NCBI RefSeq assembly: GCF_002980495.1
Contig: NZ_PVBR01000001.1
Location: 62,001 to 126,000, forward strand
Origin: Phyllobacterium phragmitis
Lineage (GTDB): Bacteria; Pseudomonadota; Alphaproteobacteria; Rhizobiales; Rhizobiaceae
DNA length: 64,000 nucleotides
Reading direction: 5' to 3'
This document shows positions 16,609 through 26,386 of the stretch, piece by piece (position 1 is the first letter of the stretch; each line of letters starts with the position of its first letter). The notes under the pieces were generated by a model. It saw only the letters and a program-made list of their open reading frames with translations, was not told the origin of the DNA and ran no database searches. The position numbers and the translations under genes were made by a program.

Positions 16609-17787
16609 ATGCAAACCTCTTCGCGTAGCCCTTTCCGTTTTGCTCTCGGCGGTTTCGTGGCCATGGCGGTGGCCATGGGCATCGGACGTTTCATCTATAC
16701 GCCGATCCTTCCCGGCATGATGGCGGGGCTCGATATGTCGCCCGCCGATGCGGGTTTCATCGCCTCGGCCAATTATGTCGGCTATCTCGCCGGCGCGGTC
16801 GTCGCCGGATATGGCTGGGCCGCCGGCATTGAGCGGGCGATCGTCTATGCCGGCCTGGCCGTGAGTGCAGCGCTTTGCCTGGCGATGGGGCTGACGGACG
16901 GCGTGTTCGTTTTCGCCGCGATCCGCTTTCTGGCCGGTCTTGCCAGCGCTTTCACCATGATCCTGTGCACGACGATCGTCTTCAGCCATCTGGCGGCGGC
17001 GGACAGGAACGATCTGCAGGCCTGGCATTTCGGCGGCGTCGGCATGGGCATTGCCTTATCGGCCTGCTTCGTCGCCCTCATCGGACAGCTGCATCTCGGC
17101 TGGCGGGCCGACTGGATCGGCGCGGCGATCCTCTCGATCGCCGGATTGCTGGTGGTGATGGCGCTGATCCGGGAAGGCCCGCTGCGCAACGGATCACAAT
17201 TGCGCGAGCCGCCTTTGCCGCGCTCGCCGGCCTTTCTGGCGCTTTCGCTGGCCTATGGCATCTTCGGCTTCGGCTATATCATCACCGCGACCTTCCTGGT
17301 GGCGATCGTGCGCGCCGGCAATGGCGGCCCGTTCATGGAGGCAGCCGTCTGGGTGGTGACGGGGTTGACGGCCGCGCCGTCGATCTGGCTCTGGTCTTTC
17401 GTTGTCCGCCGCATCGGCCTGTTCAGCAGCTTCACCCTTGCCTGTCTGATCGAGGCGGTGGGCGTGGCGGCAAGCGTCATGCTGCCCCTGCCGGTGGGCC
17501 CCCTCGCGGGCGGCTTTCTGCTCGGCGTCACCTTCATGGTCGTCACCGCCTTCGGCCTTCAGGCGGGGCGTGCGCTCTCGCCTGAGGCGCCGCGCCGCGC
17601 CCTGGCGCGGATGACGGCCTGTTTCGGCATAGGGCAGATCATCGGTCCGCTGGTGGCGGGCTATATGGCCAGCGCCTCGGGATCGTTCAGATCGGCAAGC
17701 CTCGTCGCAGCCGCATCGCTGGTGCTCTCGGGCGCGATAGCCCTGCTCGCTGGATATCAGGGTCGCAGGATAAAGGTCAGCGCATAG
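16609..17787 (+). CDS. YbfB/YjiJ family MFS transporter
   Basis: A 392-residue permease with about twelve spans. [28 protein letters not shown] is the conserved start of this family (string broken here: [12 protein letters not shown] is the core). Starts at TTG 16579, ATG 16582 and ATG 16609 are in frame; 16609 fits homologues and lies after the palindrome. Members are proton-driven exporters or importers of unknown substrates. It stands alone after ogt, 75 bp apart. Confidence 0.87.
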   Translation: MQTSSRSPFRFALGGFVAMAVAMGIGRFIYTPILPGMMAGLDMSPADAGFIASANYVGYLAGAVVAGYGWAAGIERAIVYAGLAVSAALCLAMGLTDGVFVFAAIRFLAGLASAFTMILCTTIVFSHLAAADRNDLQAWHFGGVGMGIALSACFVALIGQLHLGWRADWIGAAILSIAGLLVVMALIREGPLRNGSQLREPPLPRSPAFLALSLAYGIFGFGYIITATFLVAIVRAGNGGPFMEAAVWVVTGLTAAPSIWLWSFVVRRIGLFSSFTLACLIEAVGVAASVMLPLPVGPLAGGFLLGVTFMVVTAFGLQAGRALSPEAPRRALARMTACFGIGQIIGPLVAGYMASASGSFRSASLVAAASLVLSGAIALLAGYQGRRIKVSA

Positions 17788-17795
17788 CGCCGTTC

Positions 17796-18007
17796 CCCCT
17801 CTCTTGCGATTTCTAACACTTAGCCTCCGCTTCGCTCCAGCTAAGATGTTGAAATCGCTTTCTCCCCCGCAAGGGGGAGATAACGCTCGCGCAAGTCTCT
17901 TCGCAAATCGCCGGCGCTTGCGACTGGCTGCAAGCGTGATGCAGCATTTATCTCTCCCCTTGCGGGAGAGAAAGCGATTTCTTGGGTTTGGCGCAGCCAA
18001 ACATCTA
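17796..18007. repeat. Palindromic repeat family A, copy 1
   Basis: Long imperfect palindrome. Left arm begins CCCCTCTCTTGCGATTTC, runs through AACACTTAGCCTCCGC and AAATCGCTTTCTC; right arm returns as GAGAGAAAGCGATTTC. Other copies are at 46973, 50988 and 60978. The outermost right arm is replaced here by unrelated sequence. Confidence 0.85.
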
Positions 18008-18030
18008 ATTGGTCAGGCACGCTGAAAGCC

Positions 18031-19026
18031 TCAGTGCTCTGCGTGCCGCTCCGCCGGCGCTGTTTTCTGGAGATAGTCGCTGTAGGTGATGCATTGAACA
18101 TCCGGCTTCATGCAGACATCGCCGGCGAAACGCTCCAGCGCGCGCCAATAGGCGCCGGCATTCATCTCCACGAAATGGAAGCCGAGCTGGAGCGGTACGC
18201 GCTCGCCCGCATATTGCCTGTCGAAAGCCGCCTTGAATGCGTCATAGGCGCGGTTCTCGAATGCTTGCGAGTGCGACGGCTTCTCGAAACCGGCTGAATG
18301 ACGCACATAGAGATTGTAATCCATCGCTATGATAGGGCGATGAGACGGTCCTTCTGGAATGAGCGGCAGGCCGAAGCTGGCAAGATCGCTGGTGCGATGC
18401 GGCAATTCCGGGCCGCGGGTGACGCCGCTTGCCTGGTAGCGGAAGCCGTTGGCTTTCAGTGCCTTTTCAACCGGTTTTCCCGTTGCCAGATAAGGCGCGC
18501 GAAACCCGGTGATGCCGTGCTCGGCCAGTTCGCGCCAGCCTTGCGGCTCGCCGGCAATGCCGTTCGCCGCATAGCCATCGGCGACGATCCGGCGGAATTC
18601 CTTCAGTTCGGTATTCCAATCCGAACGCGTCCAGTCCTTGCCGTCGAAATGGCCGCAGCCATGGCTGGCGATCTCATGGCCTTCGAGATGGGCGGTCCAG
18701 ATATTGTCCAGCCGCTCGGCGATCTCCTCCTTGGTGAAGGCGAAACCGACATTGGAGCGCCCCGCCGCCATGCGCGGCGGCTTGTAGCGGCCGCGGTCCG
18801 AGCGCTGGACCAGAAAGACGCATGACAGGAAATAGGTGAAGCGGGCATTGGTCTTTTGCCCGAGTGCACGGCTGCGCTGCCACAGGTCGTTGGCATGCGC
18901 GCCGTCGAAGGAGATCAGCACATATTGCGGCGGCACCTTGCCACCGCCGGATTGCGTGGCGGAAGCGGATTGGAAGGGAGGCAGGCAAAAAATGGCTGCG
19001 GCGGCAACAAAAGAAATAAAACGCAT
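18031..19026 (-). CDS. Polysaccharide deacetylase family protein
   Basis: A 331-residue exported NodB-homology protein. The N-terminus MRFISFVAAAAIFCLPPFQSASA is a signal peptide, which is why 19026 is preferred over an ATG 33 bp upstream. The metal and catalytic motifs are ISFDGA (first Asp) and HEIASHGCGHFDG (His-x3-x-His type). The domain removes N-acetyl groups from peptidoglycan or other polysaccharides, but this divergent subgroup is uncharacterised. It is monocistronic, flanked by repeat A1. Confidence 0.8.
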   Translation of the reverse strand: MRFISFVAAAAIFCLPPFQSASATQSGGGKVPPQYVLISFDGAHANDLWQRSRALGQKTNARFTYFLSCVFLVQRSDRGRYKPPRMAAGRSNVGFAFTKEEIAERLDNIWTAHLEGHEIASHGCGHFDGKDWTRSDWNTELKEFRRIVADGYAANGIAGEPQGWRELAEHGITGFRAPYLATGKPVEKALKANGFRYQASGVTRGPELPHRTSDLASFGLPLIPEGPSHRPIIAMDYNLYVRHSAGFEKPSHSQAFENRAYDAFKAAFDRQYAGERVPLQLGFHFVEMNAGAYWRALERFAGDVCMKPDVQCITYSDYLQKTAPAERHAEH

Positions 19027-19223
19027 GATCCCCGGAAACGCATGAATGAAGATGCACACCGGCTAAACGCCGATTGTGGCGAAGGTCGGACGCGCTGCTA
19101 TCAGCCGCAGGGAGCCCGTGTTGGAACGACGCCCGGCTAGGGATATGTTGCGGGCAAAGCGAGCCGGGTGAGGGGGATTTCCGTGTCATATGGGATAGCC
19201 CCGCGCGATAAAGGGAGGCATTC

Positions 19224-19802
19224 ATGCTCATATTGATTCTTGGTCTTTTAATTTTCCTCGGCATCCACTCGGTCCAGATCGTCGCGCCGCAATGGCGCAA
19301 GGCGAAGATCGCCGAATGGGGCGAGGGGAAATGGAAAGGGCTCTATTCGGTCGTCGCGGCAATCGGCTTCATTCTCATCGTCTGGGGCTTTTCGCTGGCG
19401 CGCCCGACCGCGCCGTTTCTTTACGAGCCGCCGGTCTGGATGAAGCATATCACGCTGTCGCTGATGGTGTTTTCCTTCATCTTCCTTGCCATATCGCAGA
19501 TGCCGGCAGGCAGGATGAAATCGAGGATCCGCCATCCGATGCTGGTCGCCGTCAAGATATGGGCCTTGGCGCACCTTCTGGCCAATGGCGATCTCGCTTC
19601 GCTGATCCTGTTTCTCTCGGTCCTCGCCTGGGCCGTATGGGACCGGATCGCGGTCAAGCGCCGCGAGCGCGCCGAAGGCGCGGCGGTCATCGCTTCCGGC
19701 CCGGTGATCAACGATGTCTTGGCGATCGGCGTCGGCCTGGTGCTCTATGCGCTGTTCGTCTGGAAGCTGCACGAATGGCTGATCGGGGTGTCACTCCTCT
19801 AA
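19224..19802 (+). CDS. NnrU family membrane protein
   Basis: A 192-residue membrane protein with five or six spans. The start (MLILILGLLIFLGIHSVQI), the RKAKIAEWGEGKWKGLYS loop and RHPMLVAVKIWALAHLLANGD are characteristic of NnrU. The family was named for a gene needed in denitrification and is related to plant zeta-carotene isomerase; most members have no known function. A strong AAGGGAGG lies upstream. No denitrification genes are adjacent. Confidence 0.88.
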   Translation: MLILILGLLIFLGIHSVQIVAPQWRKAKIAEWGEGKWKGLYSVVAAIGFILIVWGFSLARPTAPFLYEPPVWMKHITLSLMVFSFIFLAISQMPAGRMKSRIRHPMLVAVKIWALAHLLANGDLASLILFLSVLAWAVWDRIAVKRRERAEGAAVIASGPVINDVLAIGVGLVLYALFVWKLHEWLIGVSLL

Positions 19803-19915
19803 TTTAAAGATCAGGCCTTACATATATATGCAATTCCGACTAAAAGCGCGTGAACCAAGTGTCATGCGCCCCGGAATGGCGCATACACGAACAATTCATG
19901 ATTGACGGCAGGTCC

Positions 19916-20587
19916 ATGGCAGACGACAGCTTCATCCGCGAAGTAAATGAAGAAATCCGCTCCGACAGGGCAAAAGCAATCTGGCGGCGCTTCGGGCCCT
20001 TGCTGATCGGCGGCGCCGTCGCCATCGTCCTGGGAACGGCGGCGACGGTCGGCTATCGATATTGGAGCGAATCCCGCGCTTCGCAGTCGGGCGACAAGTT
20101 TCTTGCAGCCCTCAACCTGGCGAGCCAGGGAAAGAACGACGAGGCGCTGACGGCGCTGAGCGATCTCGAAAAGAACGGCTACGGCGCCTATCCCGTCCTG
20201 GCGCGCATGCGCGCGGCAACGCTGATTTTCCAGAAAGGCGACGCCGCAGGCGCCGTATCGGCCTTTGACGAGGTTGCCGCGGACAATGCGGTGGACACCG
20301 CCATCCGCGATATCGCCCGGCTGCGCGCCGCTTTCATTCTGGTCGACACCGGCACGTATGACGATGTCGCCAAGCGGGTCGAACCGATTTCTTCGGATGG
20401 CAACCCGATGCGTCATTCGGCGCGCGAAGTCCTGGGGCTTGCCGCCTGGAAAGCCGGCCGCACCGATGATGCGGTGCGCCTGTTCCAGCAACTGGCCGAC
20501 GACACCGGGACGCCGCCGAATATCCGTCAGCGCGCCAACACCATGCTCGATCTGATCCGCAGCTCCGGCGCTGCGGCGCAGGGCTGA
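19916..20587 (+). CDS. Membrane-anchored TPR protein (YfgM-like)
   Basis: A 223-residue protein with a cytoplasmic N-terminus (MADDSFIREVNEEIRSDRAK), one membrane span at about residues 25-47 and a periplasmic TPR-like region. This layout is that of YfgM, which associates with the SecYEG translocon and PpiD in E. coli. As in many proteobacteria it lies directly upstream of der, although bamB, often between them, is missing here. ATGs at 19898 and 19850 are in frame but add non-family residues. Confidence 0.85.
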   Translation: MADDSFIREVNEEIRSDRAKAIWRRFGPLLIGGAVAIVLGTAATVGYRYWSESRASQSGDKFLAALNLASQGKNDEALTALSDLEKNGYGAYPVLARMRAATLIFQKGDAAGAVSAFDEVAADNAVDTAIRDIARLRAAFILVDTGTYDDVAKRVEPISSDGNPMRHSAREVLGLAAWKAGRTDDAVRLFQQLADDTGTPPNIRQRANTMLDLIRSSGAAAQG

Positions 20588-20594
20588 GCTGAGA

Positions 20595-20639
20595 GCAGGT
20601 CCGGGAAAAGTGGGAACCGGTTTTCCCTCCGGACTTGCG
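20595..20639. repeat. Palindromic repeat in the der leader
   Basis: GTCCGGGAAAAG...TTTTCCCTCCGGAC, an imperfect stem-loop of a type scattered through rhizobial genomes (AGAGCA..CCGG AAAA). It lies 26 bp before the der start, between the YfgM-like gene and der, and would form a hairpin in the joint transcript. Confidence 0.6.
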
Positions 20640-20664
20640 TGAAAAGAAGGCAGCAGGAACGCAT

Positions 20665-22116
20665 ATGAGTTTTACCCTTGCCATTGTCGGGCGTCCGAAT
20701 GTCGGCAAGTCCACGCTTTTCAACCGGCTCGTCGGGCGCAAGCTGGCGCTCGTCGATGACATGCCGGGCGTGACGCGCGACCGCCGCGTGCATGACGGCA
20801 AGCTTTACGATCTGAAATTCAGCGTCATCGATACCGCCGGCCTCGAAGAGGTGGGCAGCGACACGCTGGAAGGCCGCATGCGCGCCCAGACCGAGATCGC
20901 GATTGCCGAAGCCGACGTGATCCTTTTCATGATCGACGCCAAGGCCGGCATAACGCCGACCGACGTCACCTTCGGCGATCTGGTGCGCAAATCAGGCAAG
21001 CCCGTCGTCCTCGTCGCCAATAAGTCCGAGGCCCGCGGCGCCGAAGCCGGCATGTACGACGCCTATCGGCTCGGTCTTGGCGAACCTTGCCCGGTTTCGG
21101 CGGAGCACGGGCAGGGCATTCCCGACCTGCGCGATGCCATCGTCGCCGTGCTCGGCGAGCGCGCCTTCGGCCCGGATGAGGACGATGCCGAAGCCGAGGA
21201 GAGGCCGGTCGTTTCCACCTCCGAGACCACGCTGATCGGTGACGACATCGAGGATCCCGACGCCGACGACATTCCGGCCTATGACACCGGCAAGCCGCTC
21301 AAGATCGCCATTATCGGGCGTCCCAATGCCGGCAAGTCGACGCTGATCAACACCATGGTCGGCGAGGAACGTCTGCTGACCGGGCCGGAAGCCGGCATCA
21401 CGCGGGATTCGATCTCGGTCGACTGGGAGTGGAACGGCCGCCGCATCAAGCTGTTCGACACGGCGGGTATGCGCCGCAAGTCGCGCGTACAGGGCAAGCT
21501 GGAAAAACTGTCGGTTTCGGATGCCCTGCATGCCATCCGCTTCGCGGAAGTCGTCATCATCGTCTTCGATGCGACGATCCCGTTCGAAAAGCAGGATCTG
21601 CAACTCGTCGATCTCATCGTGCGCGAAGGCCGTGCGCCGGTTATCGCCTTCAACAAATGGGATCTGATCGAGAACCGCCAGGAGGTTCTGGCCGATCTGC
21701 GCGAGAAGACCGAACGCCTCCTGCCGCAGGTGCGCGGCCTTCGCGCGGTGACGATCTCGGGCGAAATGGGGCAGGGGATCGACAAGCTCATGGAGAGTGT
21801 CCTGCTCACCCATGAAGTCTGGAACCGTCGCGTTTCGACCGGCCGGCTCAACCGCTGGCTGGAAGGCGTCCTCGCCCACCATCCGCCTCCGGCCGTTTCT
21901 GGACGCCGGCTGAAGATCAAATATATGACGCAGGTGAAGACCCGCCCGCCGGGTTTTATCGTCTCCTGCTCCAGGCCTGATGCCATGCCGCAATCCTACG
22001 TGCGCTATCTCATCAACGGTCTGCGCGAGACGTTCCAGATGCCGGGCGTCCCGATCCGCCTGTCGCTCAGGACATCGGACAATCCTTTCGCCGGCCGGGC
22101 GAAGAAGCGCCGCTAG
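20665..22116 (+). CDS. der: GTPase Der (EngA), ribosome assembly
   Basis: A 483-residue double GTPase required for 50S subunit maturation. Two G domains are present: G1 GRPNVGKS near the start and GRPNAGKS near residue 215, with DTAGLEE and DTAGMRR as the G3 regions, and a C-terminal KH-like domain ending [10 protein letters not shown]. The linker between G domains is long and acidic, as in other alphaproteobacteria. The start is placed at [12 protein letters not shown] by homology. Confidence 0.97.
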   Translation: MSFTLAIVGRPNVGKSTLFNRLVGRKLALVDDMPGVTRDRRVHDGKLYDLKFSVIDTAGLEEVGSDTLEGRMRAQTEIAIAEADVILFMIDAKAGITPTDVTFGDLVRKSGKPVVLVANKSEARGAEAGMYDAYRLGLGEPCPVSAEHGQGIPDLRDAIVAVLGERAFGPDEDDAEAEERPVVSTSETTLIGDDIEDPDADDIPAYDTGKPLKIAIIGRPNAGKSTLINTMVGEERLLTGPEAGITRDSISVDWEWNGRRIKLFDTAGMRRKSRVQGKLEKLSVSDALHAIRFAEVVIIVFDATIPFEKQDLQLVDLIVREGRAPVIAFNKWDLIENRQEVLADLREKTERLLPQVRGLRAVTISGEMGQGIDKLMESVLLTHEVWNRRVSTGRLNRWLEGVLAHHPPPAVSGRRLKIKYMTQVKTRPPGFIVSCSRPDAMPQSYVRYLINGLRETFQMPGVPIRLSLRTSDNPFAGRAKKRR

Positions 22117-22329
22117 AGCAGTTTGCCTTCAGGTGGAAACAATGCGTTCAGGCATTCCTCGATCTTTTCGGTGGTTGGCCACCCTATTCCAGCCGTAGCA
22201 ACAGCGGGATCGCCATCTCCACAATTCCGGCGGTGCCGGATGGCGTAAGGCTAACCCACCCGCTTGGCGTTGTAGCAGACGAAGACGAGCTTGTTGCCGT
22301 ATTCTTGCATATGGAGGTTCATGTTTTGT

Positions 22330-22634
22330 TCGCATATAATTTCGTCTGACCAGAAGCAATCGGAGGGCAATGTGGATCATGGCTTCGGAAACATCGATGC
22401 GTTGCTAGTCGTCTCGCCCGAGGCGCCTCCAACGCATCATCCCGCCGAAGGTCTGCTCGACAACCCACCGGCGTGGCAGGACATGGAATTGAGAACGACG
22501 GCAGCGTGTCCATGAGCCTGGCCCGGTCGGGCAGCGTTTCAGATTTTGGCCATCCGGCCACAGCTCTCTCGTGTCCACATCAAAAGCGTGAATCACAACC
22601 CACAATAACAATCAACTTTCTTCAAAGGGCTCTT
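22330..22634 (-). mobile_element. Remnant of an IS5-family insertion sequence
   Basis: Minus-strand translation near 22330-22480 gives LPRRWVVEQTFGGMMRWRRL, then an in-frame TAG at 22405-22407, then QRIDVSEAMIHIALRLLLVR. This is the conserved C-terminus of IS5 (IS427-group) transposases broken by a stop. The 5' side to about 22634 (TAAGAGCCCTTTGAAG) looks like the IS terminus, so most of the transposase has been deleted. It is not functional. From 22117 to 22330 I see no gene. Confidence 0.7.
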
Positions 22635-22670
22635 AGTGTTTAAAGAATCGGCCAACGATCCATCGAAGCC

Positions 22671-23486
22671 CTATTTGCGTTCAATACTGCCTTGAAATTC
22701 TTTCTCCCGCAGAACTGCGCCTGATAGGTGGCTATCTAGCGTAGAATCCGGCAGGATCTCGGGGCTGGCTGCGAGAACATACCAATTCTGACGTGGATGA
22801 TACCATGGTAACTCGCGACCATAGAGCGCAGCCTCCGACAGAAGAGCGGATACTCGCTCGGGCCGGTAGGTGGTGCACCCTGGATATGTCCATCCAGGCG
22901 CCTCTTCCACCGTGCGAGGCTGTTTGTCCGTATGGATGAACGTCACCAGGGCCAGCCCATTTTCACCGAGCGACCGCCGAATGCTCCGGAGGGCGGTTGA
23001 GACCAATTCAGGCCCAGCATGGGAGAAAATAGATTGTGCCACAATGAAATCGAATTTTGTGCCGAAAACTTCGGTATTGAAGTCGTCGTTTTGGCTGAAG
23101 GACGGTTGTTTCAGCTTAACAAGATCTTGTCCGATCTCATTTTTTATGGCGTCTTCTATTAGCCACGCGTTTGGTTCAATTGCGAAGTAATTTCCGCGAT
23201 CCAGATACATGATCAGGAACCGCCCTGCGCGGAGTGAGCCGCAGCCTAGATCCAGAACCTTGTGCCGGTTGCGCAATCCCAGAGTCGTTAGTAACCGGAA
23301 CTGCGTAGCTCCCATGAAATCCCACTGTCCGGGTGGGCCGACATAGGCTGTGTAGTGGTCGGACCCGGCAGGCAGTTTTACAGCGTCGTTCGGGGATAGA
23401 AGTCTGGTCTGGTTGCTTTCCAAGAATTGATCATCCCATGCATCTAATGATATTATCTGCGGAAAACGTATCCCATTATTGGCCAC
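22671..23486 (-). CDS. Class I SAM-dependent methyltransferase
   Basis: A 271-residue protein with the SAM-binding motif KVLDLGCGSLRAGRFLI (about residues 75-91) and a typical Rossmann methyltransferase core (FDFIVAQSIFSHAG; GLALVTFIHTD). The substrate is unknown. Codon use and base composition are clearly lower in GC than neighbouring genes, and the gene lies 37 bp from an IS5-family remnant, both signs of horizontal acquisition. No partner gene is adjacent. Confidence 0.8.
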   Translation of the reverse strand: MANNGIRFPQIISLDAWDDQFLESNQTRLLSPNDAVKLPAGSDHYTAYVGPPGQWDFMGATQFRLLTTLGLRNRHKVLDLGCGSLRAGRFLIMYLDRGNYFAIEPNAWLIEDAIKNEIGQDLVKLKQPSFSQNDDFNTEVFGTKFDFIVAQSIFSHAGPELVSTALRSIRRSLGENGLALVTFIHTDKQPRTVEEAPGWTYPGCTTYRPERVSALLSEAALYGRELPWYHPRQNWYVLAASPEILPDSTLDSHLSGAVLREKEFQGSIERK

Positions 23487-24034
23487 AACATCAAGAGACT
23501 AAGGGGTGATAATCAAGGCAGTCGGATGACTGCGTCGGGAGACCAGCAAGGAACAGGTGGGGGAGGGCCTACTTTCCACCAGGTGCATGGCGGGGGCGGC
23601 GACAACGGCAGCGAAGGCAACCGGCGGGCAATGCACGCGGAATGTGAGCATATTCGGAATGCCGTTCACCACGCCAAATACAAGCCGAAACTCTTTGTGT
23701 TGCTCAGTCCTTAACTCGCCGAACGCTTCGGCGGCTGGATATCGACGCTGCAGCCCAATACGAGGTCACGATCCAAGCAAGGAAGGCGGGAAGGCAATTT
23801 CAAAGGAGATGCTGTTGATCGGCCGCTCGATCGATGCTTCTTCTCGGGAAGCGTCTGTCAGCGCGAGATGGGATTCGAGATAACATTGGCTGCCGAAGTG
23901 TCGAAGGGCAGAGATTTCATTAAAAATGCATTAACAAAATCAATAGCTAAACGCACCACTTGTTAACGCTCCATCAAGGTTAATGCTTCATTCTCACACG
24001 CGTTCAGTTCAGCGTGTTTCGAGTGGAGTGTCAC
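23487..24034. other. Gene-poor stretch upstream of the cell wall hydrolase gene
   Basis: About 550 bp of lower and uneven GC. Short open frames exist on both strands but none shows family features or a good start; a minus-strand run without stops at roughly 23520-23735 could be debris of an older gene. The AT-rich end (23915-23990) looks like the promoter region of the sleB-like gene. Confidence 0.5.
23920..23934. promoter_or_regulatory. CtrA-like box TTAA-N7-TTAA
   Basis: TTAAAAATGCATTAA matches the TTAA-N7-TTAA consensus of the alphaproteobacterial cell-cycle regulator CtrA. It lies about 100 bp upstream of a peptidoglycan hydrolase gene, a plausible target; AT-rich surroundings make a chance match possible. 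Confidence 0.4.
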
Positions 24035-25276
24035 GTGCGTTTTGCGTCTTTGCGGACTTTGCCCGTCCGTTCCGTCTTGGTGTTGCCCATGGGGCGCTCC
24101 TCTCGCAATCGTCGCTCTCAGCCAAAACATGGTCTGGCGGCTTCCGCCATCATCGGTGCGGCGATCTATTTCTTCAATCCGACTGTTGTCGCCTTTCAGG
24201 ATATGTCGAGCCTGATCTCGGCCGGTGAGGCGGGCGGGCATCGTTGGGCGGCGTTCATGCTGCAGACGCCCGCCGGCTCTATCCACAAGGCGGAAACGCC
24301 ATTCGTCGATACCGCGCTGATATCAGGCAGCATCAAGGCCGCCGGGGTCAACGTGCCAGGCGTCGGCCGTGTCGCCTTCTCCGGTGGCGAGCACGGCGCA
24401 AAGCTCGGAATCGCGGATCCCAACCCGGATGAAAACCGTATCAATCGCGCCGAAAAGCATGGCCGCATCGTCTCCGTCCTGCCGAAGGCGCCGCCGAAAT
24501 CCTTCAATGCCGGTTCCCTTCTCGAGCGCTCCAGCATGCTGCTGCGCCTGGCCGAGAAACCCGAAATCCGCATGGCCTTCGCCAAATCGAAGATCCGTGG
24601 CAAGGAGATCGATATCACGCTCGCCTTCCACAAGGTCGAGCCGCCGAAGCCGACGCCTGCGGTGCCCACCCTTCTGGCAAAGCTCGTCACCAACGACAAT
24701 CCCGACATTCTGGCAACGGGTTACGCGCCGTCCGAGCCGGACTACGCCAAGACGTCACCCTTCGAAAGCATCCTCACGCAAGACAAGAACAATGGCCGGT
24801 TCACGCCGCCGGTCGAACCTGGGGATCATCCCTGGGCGGCATCCCCGCTGCCGCCGCTGGTGTTTACCCCAAAGCAGCAGAAATGCCTGGCAGAGGGCAT
24901 CTATTTCGAGGCACGCGGCGAGCCGGTCAAGGGACAGGCCGCAGTGGCGCAGGTGATCCTCAACCGCGTCCGCAATCCGGCCTATCCCAAGACCATCTGC
25001 GGCGTCGTCTATCAAAATGACGACTGGCGCAATCGCTGCCAGTTCTCATTCGCCTGCGACGGACGCCGCCACCGCGTGACCGAGCAGAGCCATTGGCGCA
25101 CCGCCCAGCAAGTGGCGAAAGCGGTGACCGCCGGCCAGATATGGCTGCCGGAAGTGGGCTCCGCGACCCATTACCACGCAACCTATGTCAATCCACGCTG
25201 GGCGCGCACCATGGAGCGCGTCAAGAAGATCGGCCTGCACATCTTCTACCGCACCTATGGCGGCGGGTGGAGTTGA
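24035..25276 (+). CDS. Cell wall hydrolase, SleB/CwlJ domain
   Basis: A 413-residue membrane-anchored protein. One hydrophobic segment (GLAASAIIGAAIYFFNPTVV, about residues 37-56) is followed by a long linker region and a C-terminal Hydrolase_2 (SleB-type) domain from about residue 285: LAEGIYFEARGEP carries the conserved Glu, and QVILNRVRNP, CGVVYQ and CQFSFACDG are family motifs. It cleaves peptidoglycan. The GTG at 24035 is preferred because GGAG lies 6 bp upstream; GTG 24014 is an alternative. Confidence 0.88.
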   Translation: MRFASLRTLPVRSVLVLPMGRSSRNRRSQPKHGLAASAIIGAAIYFFNPTVVAFQDMSSLISAGEAGGHRWAAFMLQTPAGSIHKAETPFVDTALISGSIKAAGVNVPGVGRVAFSGGEHGAKLGIADPNPDENRINRAEKHGRIVSVLPKAPPKSFNAGSLLERSSMLLRLAEKPEIRMAFAKSKIRGKEIDITLAFHKVEPPKPTPAVPTLLAKLVTNDNPDILATGYAPSEPDYAKTSPFESILTQDKNNGRFTPPVEPGDHPWAASPLPPLVFTPKQQKCLAEGIYFEARGEPVKGQAAVAQVILNRVRNPAYPKTICGVVYQNDDWRNRCQFSFACDGRRHRVTEQSHWRTAQQVAKAVTAGQIWLPEVGSATHYHATYVNPRWARTMERVKKIGLHIFYRTYGGGWS

Positions 25277-25318
25277 GTGGATTAAGGCGGCTAAGCGGGT
25301 AGGTTGCACTTCGTCACA

Positions 25319-25360
25319 CCCCCTCTGGCCGCCCTTCGACAAGCTCAGGAGGCCAGGGGG
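25319..25360. repeat. CTTCGACAAGCTCAGG palindrome (family G), imperfect copy
   Basis: Stem CCCCCTCTGGCC/GGCCAGGGGG around the loop CCCTTCGACAAGCTCAGGA, the same core as the perfect 30-bp palindrome at 28978-29057. It sits between the sleB-like gene and the TetR remnant. Confidence 0.75.
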
Positions 25361-25439
25361 CGGCGCCTATGCTCCTTCTCCCCTACGGCCGATCACAAAC
25401 GCCTCAGGCCTTCGTGCCGCTGTCTATGCGGCATAAAGG

Positions 25440-25665
25440 CTCACGCCGGCAAACGGCACCCGATCGGCGAGATTGCCGCCGATGGTATTGCCGCGGCATC
25501 CCTGTTGTCCGCCTGGATTGTCAGGCGGTCGCCGCATTCTACATGACGGTGCAGCAGGGCATGTCGCTGCAGGCGCGCGACGGCGCCACGCGGGAAACGC
25601 TGTTGAGAATCGCCGAATCCGCCATGGCCGGATGGAGGAACCTGACCGCGCCAGCCGCCCTCCGC
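25440..25665 (+). pseudogene. Remnant of a TetR family regulator (C-terminal end)
   Basis: From about 25500 the plus strand reads LDCQAVAAFYMTVQQGMSLQ and then ARDGATRETLLRIAESAMAG, the typical C-terminal ligand-domain end of TetR proteins. The preceding part (IGEIAADGIAA, 25468-25500) is in another frame, so there is a frameshift near 25497. The N-terminal HTH and most of the gene are missing, replaced by repeat G and unrecognised sequence. Not expected to function. Confidence 0.65.
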
Positions 25666-25906
25666 CGGCGCGCCGTGAGGTGTCCGACGAGAGGATTCAG
25701 CGATTGTCTGCGCCGGATTACCGCACCATTGCGGGCGATTCTGGAGGGTCCGGCGCCACAATTCATGTAAACATTTGATTCAAAAAAGAAAAAATCCTTC
25801 GAGGGGGATGATCTCTCCGCCTTGACTAGCAGGCGGGCTGTCAATATGTTGCGCGCGACTTTGAAGTGGGGCCGAAGCCTTGCACCAACGCGCTCGAGGA
25901 GGCGTC

Positions 25907-26329
25907 ATGGCAACCGGGAAAAAGCCCGATCAGCCGGATCGCGCCTCACAGGCGCAAGGTGCGGACGCCGGCCCTTTTTCGGGGGATCTGGATGAACGTC
26001 GCCGCCGTCTCGGAGCCGAGCTGGCAAAGAAGGGCGCGATAGGGAAGTCGGGTTTTCCGGAAGAACGGTCGGGGACATCTGCCGGGGTTGCGCAGGCCAT
26101 GAAATTGTCGAGCGAGTTCATCGCCGGCATTCTGGTCGGTGCGGCGGTCGGATGGCTGATCGACCATTTCGCCGGGACGTCGCCGTGGGGGTTGATCATC
26201 TTTCTTCTCCTCGGTTTTGTTGCCGGCGTGCTCAACATTCTGCGTTCGGCGGGCAATGTCGCGCAAACGGGCGGCATTCAGCCCGGGCGGGCGCCAGGCC
26301 AACGGAATGACGGCAAGAATAAAGACTAG
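25907..26329 (+). CDS. atpI: ATP synthase protein I
   Basis: A 140-residue membrane protein with a charged, poorly conserved N-terminal half and two spans (FIAGILVGAAVGWLIDHFAG; WGLIIFLLLGFVAGVLNI). AtpI assists c-ring assembly and possibly Mg2+ handling. It is the first gene of the Fo operon. The start at 25907 follows GAGGAGG by 5 bp; an in-frame ATG or TTG 27 bp upstream is less likely. Confidence 0.92.
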   Translation: MATGKKPDQPDRASQAQGADAGPFSGDLDERRRRLGAELAKKGAIGKSGFPEERSGTSAGVAQAMKLSSEFIAGILVGAAVGWLIDHFAGTSPWGLIIFLLLGFVAGVLNILRSAGNVAQTGGIQPGRAPGQRNDGKNKD

Positions 26330-26386
26330 GCCCCTTCGGGCCGGAAACTGAAACGCCTTCGGGCACGGACGACAGACGAGGTTAAG

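Noticed and set aside
23526-23883. Short plus-strand open frames between the methyltransferase and the sleB-like gene
   Set aside because: Overlapping frames with low-complexity or unrecognisable products and no ribosome binding site.
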